A stretch of DNA of 64,000 bases from assembly GCF_965638725.1 (NCBI RefSeq), contig NC_134963.1, positions 12,614,501 through 12,678,500 on the forward strand, read 5' to 3'. The first letter of the stretch is position 1. Each line of letters begins with the position of its first letter. The notes beneath the pieces were generated by a model. That model worked only from the letters and a program-made list of their open reading frames with translations. It was not told where the DNA came from and did no database searches. This document shows positions 14,782 through 26,700 of this stretch, in pieces. The position numbers and the translations under genes were made by a program. This DNA comes from Aptenodytes patagonicus (Eukaryota; Chordata; Aves; Sphenisciformes; Spheniscidae).

Positions 14782-17700
14782 TCTTCCTCCCAGCAGAAGG
14801 GGCAGAATTGAGGGGTGGAAAGATGTGGTTTCACCAAACCAATTTCTTTTCTGCAGTTGGCTAAAGCTGTGCACTAAAGAGAATGTTTGATTCCTTCCCA
14901 TCATCTTCATTTGAGAAGAGGAAAGAAAAAAAAAATCCCCTTTAAAAACCAACAACCACCACCCCAATTTTTTAAGGAATGAGTAGAGGACAGCACAAAG
15001 ATTTGATTTGCAACATGCAGAAAATGTCAAGTGACTCTTTCATTTTCATTTCAGTCTGTTCTTGCTGCAGCAGTTTTGGATGCGTGCTGCTGACATGTCT
15101 GTGTCTCCACGCCCTCACTCTTCAGCCTTTTAAACAGTCCTTAGTACAAATTCAGTGCTATTATTTTTTTTGAAAAGTGGAAGGAAAAATTATTATAAAT
15201 ACCAGCAGTTACTAAATGTTTTTACAAATGCGTGGGTGGGATAAGTATGCTTCTTAAAAAAGGAAATGTTTATGGAAATAGTCTATTTGGATATTTATGG
15301 TTTTTATCATGCTGTTTATAAAAACTGAAAGCACTTCGTATTTTAAAAAACTTAAGTTGCCAGCTACTGGATAGAACTTATTTTAAGTTGTACTGTGTTT
15401 CAGTAATGAATAAAGGGGTTTGAGTGAGATGGGGGGAAAAAAGTGACTATCTCAGTAACTAAGAAGTGGAAAAAACCCTTTATTGTGCTGACTTAGTCTG
15501 TGTCATATGCTGAAAAATTGTAAAAGAATCTCAACCAGTTTATAGTAAGGTCTTTCATTTTTCTTGACTCTCAGAATATTTGAAAACTTTTTCTTGCTGA
15601 CATGATCATGAATAGCTTTAAGACTTCTTTTTTTTAAGGTTTGGGGATGGAGCGCTGCATTCCTTTGAGAGCTTGTATTTTGATTGAAGTTTGAAAGCAT
15701 ACTAACAATAGAAGTTCTGCAGAAAACCTTGGAGCCTTTGGCTGCTCTTGCTTTAATAATACTGCAGCATATGATAATAGGACATTGTTGCAAGAGCTTT
15801 TTCAAATTGGAGAAGCTTGTTTGTGTACTGTAGAAATTAGGTCTGAATGTACTAATATTACCTTTTCTTCTTTTTCTAGTCCTTGCAACAATAGCTTTCG
15901 CTTTCCTTCTGCTCCCGATGTGCCAGTACTTAACACGGCCTTGTTCACCTCAAAACAAGTAAGGACTTGAGAAATCTTTTGCTCCTCTTCTTGTATGTTG
16001 TATTTATTTCTTTTAATGAGAATTCTTTAACAGAGTCTTTGGTTACGAGCATTAACCTCAGGGCTTCAGGGCTGATGTTTGTGCATATTTTTTGTGCCAC
16101 ACCATGTTTCCACTTTGGAACTAGGAAGCACAATTTCTGCAAGTCATGCCTGCTTGCCAGCCTGGGAAATGCAGGACCATTGCAGGGGACTGGGTTTCCC
16201 AACAGTGGTTTTTAAGAAGTTTGGCTTATTTTGGCTGAGATTTCAGAGTTTGGGATTTGGTATTGGATTTTAATGTTTGTTAACGTTGGACTATGGATTT
16301 TAATGCTGGCTTTCAGGGACTGTAGTTACACTGGTGAAAATTACAGTTGTTAATGTTGTGGTTTGAAACTAATTTTTTTTTTTTACCTTGTGACTGGAGT
16401 TCATGTTGCAAAAAGCACTATCTTAGATGGTACTAGGAAATAGCATTCATGGTAACAATTTCAAGGGAGGTGCCAGGATTTACAGGGTTTTTTCCATCTC
16501 TGTAGTTCAGGCTTTACACACATTATTTGAATGCGAGGAAAGCTTTTGTTTTGTTGCTGTTTTGGTACCTATTTGTGGCAAAGGAGCTTCCCTTCAGTTG
16601 TTCTTGGCATCTTTCATCAGCAGTTGAGCCTTGTTCCAACAGCGTCCATTTTCTGTTCTTTAAATGGAAACATAAAGTCTCCTAGCTAATGTTTATATGT
16701 TGTTCCTAGGATTTCCTTTGGCTGCTGTGGGCGTTTCACTGCTGCTGAGTTGCTCTCATTTTCTCTGTCTGTGATGCTTGTCCTTATCTGGGTCCTAACT
16801 GGCCACTGGCTCCTTATGGATGGTGAGTATGTGAATTAAGGGATTTTACTGCTGGTTTGTGCCTGTTCTGACACATCCAGTCACCTGGTGATGATTGGTG
16901 AAATTTATTAATATTAATGGCTTACTGTGTGGTAGACTCCCTGAAAACAGCCGCCGTCAGGAACACGCCAGTTTGGGACACCTGTTTTTCCGGTTTGTAA
17001 AAGCTTCCAAGGAAGTGCCAGAACACTCATGAAAGATATTCTACACCTGTGTGGTGTAGGGTGGATCGCCAGTTTTAGTTAAAGATGTGTGGAGACAGTT
17101 ATTGTTTATGAATCATAACTTGATCTTAACAATCTGGTTAATTTTTGCTGTGCATCTTGTGTTTTTTTGGTTCAGATGATCAAATAATTTGTTGTGAGAC
17201 AGTTTACAGTAGCTGGTTGTCTTTGATCTCTTTGATGCTTGCCAGTTAGGATGGTGAGATGGGTGAAGCTGGCAGGCATCCAGTTGGCTTGAAGGTGTGA
17301 TTTTTTTTTTTTTTTTTTTCCTTGCTGGTTGAACTGAATTCACAGCTTACTGTTCCAAAAAGGAGCTTTCCTCCTCTCCTCCTGCCTTCCAAATCTCTTG
17401 TGCTAGCTCTGGCACTCATTTAATCACATGGTAAACTGATTCAGCTCACTAGAATGGCAGCTCTTTTTTTGCCAGGCTATTTTTCTGCTGCTGCAGTGAG
17501 ATGAATTGGGTTATTGTGTAGTCAGGTATGTGCTAAATTTGGCAAAAGGTAAGTGGCAGCATGATGGGATCTGAGAGGATGGAGTGGATATGATAGCAAA
17601 GGGATGAAGAGGTAGCTAGGAGCAGGACCTCTGCTTCTCAGCAGTGTCAGGCAGCTAAATTGGCTTAGGACATCTTGTGAAATGGCACCCTGAAGTGGTG

Positions 17701-20700
17701 ATTGCTTGAGGAAAAATAGCTGGGACAACATTACCTGCCCTTGAAATTGTTTGTGGCAATAGAAAACATACATCCCATCAGCTTTCCAGGTCCTCCTAAA
17801 TGAGATAGCAGCAGCAGAAAATCCTTAGCACTGAAACCTCTCATGGCACCGTGATTATTTCTTTTGTATATAGGCGTAATGTTTCATTCGTGCTTTTTGC
17901 TGCTTTAAAAATTCCACCTGTTATATGTTAGGGAATACCTTTTAAAGTACCCAGATACTAAATGAAGAAAATGCAGATGATGTTTGTTTTGTGTTAAGCA
18001 GAGTAGCCCACCATGAAATCGAGGGTGATTTTTTTGATCTGCAGTAGCTACAAAGCTAAATGGAGTGTCAAGTGTGGATGTTGGCAAAATTTGAAAAGAC
18101 TTGTCTACACTGAGATATCGACAGTGCGCACGCCTGCAGGGCTGTGATCTTATTGGCGTCACGGAGACGTGGCAGGATGGCTCCTATGACTGGAGTGTTG
18201 GGATGGAGGGATACAGGCTCTTTAGGAAGGACAGGCGGGGAGACGAGGAGGGGGTGTCGCCCTCTATGTCAATGACCAGCTGGAGTGCATGGAGCTCTGC
18301 CCGGGGATGGGTGAGGAGCTGACCCAGAGCTTATGGGTCAGGATTAAAGGGAAGGCAGGGACAAGTGACATTACACTGGGGGTCTGCTACAGGCCACCTG
18401 ACCAGGAAGACCGAGCAGTGAGGCCCTCTGTAGACAGATGGGAGTAGCCTCATGTTCACAAGCCCTGGTCCTCATGGGGGACTTCAACCACCCCGACACA
18501 GCGGGGCATAAGCAATCCGGGAGGTTCCTGGAATGCGTCAGTGATAACTTCCTTCTCCAAGTGGTAGAGGAGCCAACGAGGAGAGGTGCTACGCTGGACC
18601 TTGTTCTCACCAACAAGGAGGGGCTGGTGGGGAATGGGAAGCTCAAGGGCAGCCTGGGCTGCAGTGATCATGAAATGGTGGAGTTCCCAAGATCCTTAGG
18701 GCACCGAGGAGGGCACACAGCAAGCTCGCTGCCCTGGGCTTCAGGAGAGCAGACTTTGGCCTCTTCAGGGATCTGCTTGGCAGAGTGCCATGGGACAAAG
18801 CCCTGGAGGGAAGAGGGGCCCAAGAAAGCTGGGTAATATTCAAGGATCACCTCCTTCGAGCTCAGGAGCGATGCATCCCAACAAAGAGGAAGTCAGGCAG
18901 AAGCGCCAGGAGGCCTGCATGGATGAACAAGGAGCTCCTGGACAAACTCAAACACAAAAAGGAAGCCTACAGAGGGTGGAAGCAAGGACAGGTAGCCTGG
19001 GAGGAATGCAGAGAAATTGTCCGAGCAGCCAGGGGTCAGGTTAGGAAAGCTAAAGCCCTGACAGAATTAAATCTGTCCAGGGACATCAAGGGCAACAAGA
19101 AAAGCTTCTATAGGTACGTCAGGGATATAAAGAAGATGAGGGAAAATGTGGGCCCTCTCTGGAAGGAAACGGGAAACCTGGTTACCCGGGATATGGGGAA
19201 GGCGGAGGTACTCAATGACTTTTTTGCCTCAGTCTTCACTGGCAAGTGCTCAAGCCTCACCGCCCAAGTCGCAGAAGGCAAAGGCAAATGCAGGGACTGG
19301 GAGAATGAAGAACCGCCCACTGTGGGAGAACATCAGGTTTGAGACCATCTAAGGAACCTGAAGGTGCACAAGTTCATGGGACCTGATGAGGTGCATCCGC
19401 AGGTCCTGAGGGAACTGGCGGATGAAGTTGCTAAGCCACTATCCATCGTATTTGAGAAGTTGTGGCAGACTGGTGAAGTTCCCACTGACTGGAAAAGGGG
19501 AAACATAACCCCCATTTTTAAAAAGGGAAAAAAGGAAGACCCAGGGAACTACAGGCCAGTCAGTCTCACCTCTGTGCCTGGGAAGATCATGGAACAGATC
19601 CTCCTGAAAGCTATGCTAAGGCACATCGAAAATAAGGAGGTGATTGGTGACAGCCAACACGGCTTCACTAAGGGCAAATCATGCCTGACAAATTTGGTGG
19701 CCTTCTACGACAGGGTTACAGCATTGGTGGATAAGGGAAGAGCAACTGACGTCATCTAGCTGGACTTGTGCAAAGCATTTGACACTGTCCCACACGACAT
19801 CCTTGTCTCTAAATTGGAGAGACATGGATTTGACGATGGACCACTTGGTGGATAAGGAATTGGCTGGATGGTCACACTCAGAGTTGCAGTCAACGGCTCG
19901 ATGTCCAGGTGGAGACCAGTGACAAGTGGCGTTCCTCAGGGGTCGGTATTGCGCTGTTTAACATCTTTGTCAGCGACATGAACAGTGGGATCAAGGGCAC
20001 CCTGAGCAAGTTTGCCGATGACACCAAGCTGTGTGGTGTGGTCAACATGCCAGAGGGACGGGATGCCATCCAGAGGGACCTTGACAGCCTTGAGAAGTGG
20101 GCCCGTGTGAACCTCATGAAGTTCAACAAGGCCAAGTGCAAGGTCCTGCACATGGGTCGGGGCAATCCCAAGCACAAATACAGGCTGGGCGGAGAATGGA
20201 TTGAGAGCAGCCCTGAGAAGAAGGCCTTGGGGGTGTTGGTTGATGAGAAGCTCAGCATAACCTGGCAATGTGCGCTCGTGGCCCAGAAAGCCAACCGTAT
20301 CCTGGGCTGCATCAAAAGCAGCGTGACCAGCAGGTCGAGGGAGGGGATTCTGCCCCTCTGCTCTGCTCTGGTGAGACCCTACCTGGAGTACTGCGTCCAG
20401 CTCTGGGGCCCCCAACATAAGAAGGACATGGACCTGTTGGATTGGGTCCAGAGGAGGGCCACGAAGATGGTCAGAGGGCTGGAGCACCTCTTCTATGAAG
20501 AAAGGCTGAGAGAGTTGGGGTTGTTCAGCTGGAGAAGAGAAGGCTCCGGGGAGACCTTATTGCGGCCTTCCAGTACCTGAAGGGGGCCTAGAGGAAAGAT
20601 GGGGAGGGACTTTTTACAAGGGCATGTAGTGATAGGACAAGGGGTAATGACTTTAAACTGAAAGAGGGTAGATTTAGATTAGATGTAAGGAAGAAATTCT

Positions 20701-23700
20701 TCACTACGAGCGTGGTGAGGCACTGGAACAGGTTGCCCAGAGAAGTTGTGGATGCCCCATCCCTGGAAGTGTTCAAGGTCAGGCTGGACGGGGCTTTGAG
20801 CAACCTGATCTAGTGGAAGGTGTCTCTGCCCGTGGCAGGCGGGTTGGAACTAGATGATCTTTAATGTCCCTTCCAACCCAAACCTTTCTGTGATTCTATG
20901 ACAGACACATTTACTTAAAAATAGCCCATTTTTGTGAGCAGTTCAGTCTGAAATAGTGGGCTTCGAGGTAATTAATCTGCAGAGTACTGAACTACTGATG
21001 CAGAGTGGTTTATGGGTTGTATTTCTCTTGGTGGTTGTTGATGATTCACTGAATTGTGTTGATACTGTCTAGCTTTGGAGTATTTTATGTAGTTTATATT
21101 AAGAGAGCTTGTATTATATAGGTAAGCCTCCTGTCGTTTGTTCAAATCGAATTAAATCAATGTTTGTCAGTGACATTGAACAGGGAACAGCATTTATTGG
21201 CCTTTGTCAGGGAAACAGATTCTGCAGTTTTATTCCTCATACTATACTGCTGCAAGTGGAATTACATCATCTCTGCCTTTACCCTTTGCTTCTCTCTAAC
21301 TGAATACTTGAGACCCCAATTAATCTTGTTTGGAGGGAAATGTGGGCATTAAGTACTGCTCGGTAATATATGCAAGTGGAGCACTTGCTCGTCTTTAAGC
21401 CAGCGCCTGCCAGCTGCTGGCTGTGCTGTGATCTAACTCCTCCTCCCCACTTGCACGGGGATGATCTTCTGTTTCGCTGTCAGCAGAAAATGAAACAGGT
21501 GTTGTGAACATGCTTCACGTCACCTGGGCCCGTGGCTGGAGGGAGAAGTGGGGCAGGCGTTTATTTTAACAGTACACCTCGATTTTTGTGTGTATGGCTT
21601 GCTGTTGTGCAGTTGATTCTCTCGTCCTGAGAGAGTATTTCTACTTCAGAGCTGAGCAAAAAGGAGGGGAAATACTTCATGGTAATTTCCAGTCCTTACA
21701 ACATCAAGGTATGGCAGTTCCTGCCAGAACAGTCTTCATTGCTCAAATACTACAGTTCCCCCGTCTGCACAGTAGCTGGTTGAACTGTTTCTGAAGCCAG
21801 GGACATTTTACAGGATAGAATGAGCAGATACTGTCTCCAGGGGGTGTTCTGGCATGTGATGATGTACATTTACAGGTCTTGAAATGCTTATTTCTCAGAG
21901 CAGATTGTTTGATGACAAAATCATCAAGGATGGTCACTGTCCCCTGGTAAAGCCTAGTTAAAAGCCTTCCTAAATAGTGGACATAGGTGGAGATGTACAA
22001 TGTGAATGCTATAGGTGTATGCAGTGTCTATCTAGAGCTCTAGAATGAACTGAATGGTCACGGATACCCTGGGAGCTGCTGCAGACCTTTACTGCTGCGG
22101 CAGTCGGGCAGAGGCTACTTCCTGTGTTCTTATTCCCACTCTTTAAAATACACTTTGAGAGTTTTATAAGAACGTGATTAGATCAGAATTTCAGTACCTA
22201 TTTCTTTCAAAGGTCAACTGGTGGCCTGTGGGGGAAGTTTAAGCCTTGCCAGCTTGCATAATGCTTTGTAAACCAGACAGCACACCACCAGCATCTTGGT
22301 GGTTTCATCTGTTCTGGATGCAGTAGTGCAGTAAAGCTGAAAAATACACTGCATCCAGAGAGTCTAATCACATATGCAAGAATATTCTTAATCCTCAGAA
22401 TATCCTTATTCCATAAGGAATGTGCTTGCAGGGACTGCGGAGTTAATTAGTTCTGTTAATTGAAGGTTAACTCTTTCAGTTAGCTCTTTCTTATTCAGCT
22501 CTGTGAACCTGCTGCCCAGCACTTCCAACCCAGAGCTACCGTTTGTGTGGCGATTTTACCTTTTTTTCTTTCTTTCTTTCTTTCTTTTGCGCTTTTTTTT
22601 TTTTTAATGATTTGGAGTATATTTCAATGGAGATCTGCCTTACCTAGTTTGTGAACACCAGCCGTGAGCTTGGCTATGGGTGACACTGTTTCTCATATGA
22701 TTTCTGGACTTTTTCATTGGCAAAGGAAGCTGGCTTCCATTTAGAGAAGCTTGTTGGTGGTTTGACTGCACTTTGGCCTATATTACTTGTACTTGCTCTC
22801 AGGCATTCTTGCTTTCCTTCTGTTTTTTAAATTTGCCAATATTTCTTAAAGCAGTTGTAAAACTGCACAATTATTAGCATGTGTATTTCACTGTCATCTA
22901 AAGGACTTTTTTGCATCTCCTTTTCTACCCGGTATTTGCTTAGTTTGATGAAAGCGCCTTGAGCGCGTGCCTGCGTTCGTTTCAGCGACAGAGAAACAGA
23001 GTGTGTGAACAATAGATAAAACTTCACACTGGTTAAAATATTTCCACTTCTAGTTAATTATAACCTGGAAATCCTCTCCTAAATATAGGCTTGCTTGAGC
23101 TATTATTAACATTGGCTTTAGAAAAACCTCTTTGATTTAAGGCAGACTGTTCCCTTGTATTTGCTCTTCTGCCAGAGGAAGTCTGTAACTGAAGGCTATA
23201 TTGAATTACTGAATGCAGTTCTTTTTCTCGCTGCTTTGCTGTGTCAAATTCTTTAAACCTCAGTAATTTGCCTGCATTTTATAGCTAGTTGCAGTTATGC
23301 AGCATGAATTAGGGTGCATTGTTATCTGAGTAATCCCATTACTTTGTTAAAACTGGCAGCCGTGACACTTAGTGTTGTGCTAAGCTTGTCAGTTCTCAAA
23401 AGATAAGGTGGGTTTGGCAAAGTCGTTGCTGGGATGCAACCCCTGGGCACTGCAAGCAGCCACGCTGGCAGGCGTTTGGTGGCACTTTTTCCCCTTGAAT
23501 CTGTATGGAAATGTTTCCTTAGTGTTTTGGTGGAGGAACTCCACATCTTTCAGGGGAAATGCAAGCGTAAGGTAGTTTCATAGTTGCATAATTATAGCAT
23601 CAGAACCCAAAGGTTAACTTGTAAATTTTGGCCTAGTCAAGTTGTCGCGCTGGTGGGCATATACGTAATGAATCAATTTTCCCTGAGGTTTCAATTGGAC

Positions 23701-26700
23701 AAAATAGGTTTATAACTTTTTACAAATTCTGTGTCATGTTAGTCAAATACATTCTGTTTATGAATTTCTGCATACTTAAGTGTAATCTGGTCCCAACAGG
23801 GCTCCATTATTCCTTGTAAATATACTGATACCATAGATGAAAGTTGATGTACTTTTTAAGGTTTTTTATTTTTTTATTTTAAGTATCTCTTCAGGGATCT
23901 GCTTGTAACCAGTTGAAATATATTTGACTGTCGGTTGAGTATCTTTGGTAGCTAAGGCTAGGCTTAAAGAAGCAGGAAATCACACAAATGTGAAGACTGG
24001 GATTTCTTTTTTTTAGTGTAACATCTCAGTTTTCTGCCCTGACAAAATTCCCCTTGGAACAGAACTAACATCTGAGCTGCAGCATGTTGTTCAGCTTGTT
24101 GATCTGGCTGAAAACTCACCCTTGGGAGAGGGCTTGGGAAAAGACTTGCCCATATTTTTTTCCCCGTTGGTAGGTAGGCTTTCACATAGATTTTTGTTAT
24201 TGGGAAATCCCTGTATATCTAAACGGTAATACTTCATAGTCAGTCTTCGGGCAGTCTTACACAATCTTGCCCAAGCAGAAGATTGGTTTGAGTGGGTTTT
24301 TGTCATATCATGTTCTAACATGTCACGTAACCGTGCTATTTCTGCATTAAGAGTCAAGGATTTTATTTATTTTATGCATTTACTAGAAATCCTCCTAATA
24401 GTGTAAAAGTAGAGGTTTATGTTTGGGGCACAAAGAGTTCAAAGTTGTTTTGTTGCTTCTGTTTTTAACTGGGTAGTCAGTGTTTTACAGGGGAGAGACA
24501 TGAAAACATTTCTTTGTGGTGGGTAGTGGAAGTTGAGTGGAACGGGCAGTTGTGCCTGCAGAAGGTTTCTGCTTCCATGGGAGCATGTTCGCAGTTGGCT
24601 ACTGAATGTATTTTGACTTTTCTTAATTCTGGTAAGAAGAATTTCCTATCTGGAAATAGTAGACAGTCATCTAGTGCATGCAGTGCTGCACAGGTGCAAA
24701 GAGAGGCTTCTTCGGGGTGTTTTTTGTGGGGGAGGTATTGGCTTGGGGTTGGGTTTTTTTGTTTGTTTGTTTTGCTATTTTTAATGAACTAATTATGTGC
24801 TTGCATTTTGTAGCTCTGGCTATGGGCCTGTGTGTTGCAATGATAGCCTTTGTTCGGCTGCCGAGCCTGAAGGTTTCCTGCTTGCTACTCTCGGGGTTAC
24901 TAATTTATGATGTCTTTTGGGTAAGTGTTTTGTTTGGTTTTGCTAAAACTGTTTTTATCCTTTGGATTAGTAATTGGCCTTGGGCCATTTTTACATGAAT
25001 TGTACTAGTATGAAGTTGATGAAATCTGGCAAAGCCAGAAGATCAGCTTCATTGCTCCATTCTGAGACGTTGAAGTCTGCAGCAGGATACAGAATTATTT
25101 CCTCGCTAATTAGTTGACAAAAGCAGAAACATGATTAGAGTATTTCTACTTTGGCATATTATTTAAAAAAAGAAATTGGACCTCAAATTTTGAAAGCCTG
25201 GCTGAAGCTCAGAACAAGCATTTCCAAGTAAACACAAAGCCTTATCCACACTTGCACAGTACGCACATGCCAACTTCTGATTAGCAGTGAAATCCGCAAA
25301 ACAGGAATGCAAACTGATTTATAGCCAGTAAGGTTGGCATAAAATCTTACCGCACTTTTACAAGAAACCTGACAGAATATATTTTGTAAAACTGAAAGGA
25401 TTTTGTTTTACCTTTGCATAACACCGAGCACTGATCCAGGGAAGCACTTGCTGACAGCTCTGGCAGCCAGTCAGTTCCCCAGTGTGATGAGCTGTAGCGT
25501 AAGAGCCTGTTTGAAACAAGCGTTGCATCATTCTGTTTATGCACCGCACTTGCCTCTTCTCTGCTTTCAAGCTTTCTCATATTTTCAGATTCCTGTTACC
25601 TGCCTTTGTAGTCCTGGACTACCTGCTTGTAGTCCGGATAGATCCTTTGCCAAAGGATCTCAAGATATTGATCGATATCTTGATATCAGAAAGTATATTC
25701 CAGTTATTCTTGAGGATTAACAGTGTAAAAAACTTTTTCTGAATTTTGGAAATACATTTTGCCTTTTATCATCATATATACAACATATGTATAGGGAAAA
25801 TTTGGACAATATCCTCTCTTTTCTTGAATAAGCAAAGCAAAAATACACGCAGCTTTGAGTTGCTATATAATTGCAGTTTGTAATTTCTGATGATTTCCTT
25901 GCTTCGTAGGTCTTTTTTTCTGCCTACATCTTTAACAGCAACGTTATGGTGAAAGTGGCCACACAACCAGCTGATAATCCCCTTGACGTTTTATCCCGGA
26001 AACTTCACCTGGGACCAAATGTGGGTAGAGATGTTCCCCGTCTGTCGCTGCCTGGTAAACTTGTATTTCCAAGGTAAAGTCAGCAGTTCTTTTACTGTAT
26101 TATACAGGAAAAATTTTCCCTCCCTGTACTTTTTAGTAGCACTAATTCTATTGGAAAATATCAGCTTAGTTCTCTATTTAGTCACTCCCTCTTCATGATA
26201 AAAAGGTGTATAATGAGTAGTGAGGATAGGATACTTTGCATTTCCTGACTCATAGCATGCAGAAATGATCCTAATTAGGTTAAAAGGTGGCCTGTTCAGA
26301 ACAGGATACGCTTTTCGACATATGTGTGAGTTCTACAGTTTAATGACTGCTCTTGCAGGATTTATGACCTAATGCTTAAAAGCAAGAGACCTGAGGTTTA
26401 TTATAACATCAGAATAGTCTTGATTACTGCATAATTGCAAGTGATTGGGAGGAGAGTTAGAAATTGATCCAAGCAAGGACGGCTTACCGGGTAAGTGCTG
26501 TGTTGGAGGGAGATTATTCCACATCTCTCTGCTGCAGGGGTTCCTTGATGTCTCAGGTTTTGAACCAGATACGCGTAGGCCTGGTTGGGCAGTAAGCTCC
26601 AATGCATCAGCAGTTTTGCAGTAGGTTATGTTGGCATATTTACTCTATTCTTGTTTCTTTAGATGTTGGGATGCTGAAATTACAGAGATTAGGAGTTGAT

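Larger units (their letters stand above)
12526..15879 (+). other. SPPL3: SPPL3 intron 4
   Basis: 3.35-kb intron holding an (AC)n/(AT)n microsatellite near 13509-13530 and a 28-base poly-T run at 14749-14776. A longish ORF at 14323-14682 has no recognisable family and sits in GA-rich sequence. No other gene is seen. Confidence 0.85.
16823..24813 (+). other. SPPL3: SPPL3 intron 6
   Basis: 8.0-kb intron containing a poly-T run (17301-17319), a 2.8-kb sense-oriented CR1 copy (about 18120-20900) and a (TTTC)n repeat (22561-22588). The flanks at 17320-18115 and 20905-22560 and the segment 22610-24810 show no recognisable gene. Confidence 0.9.
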
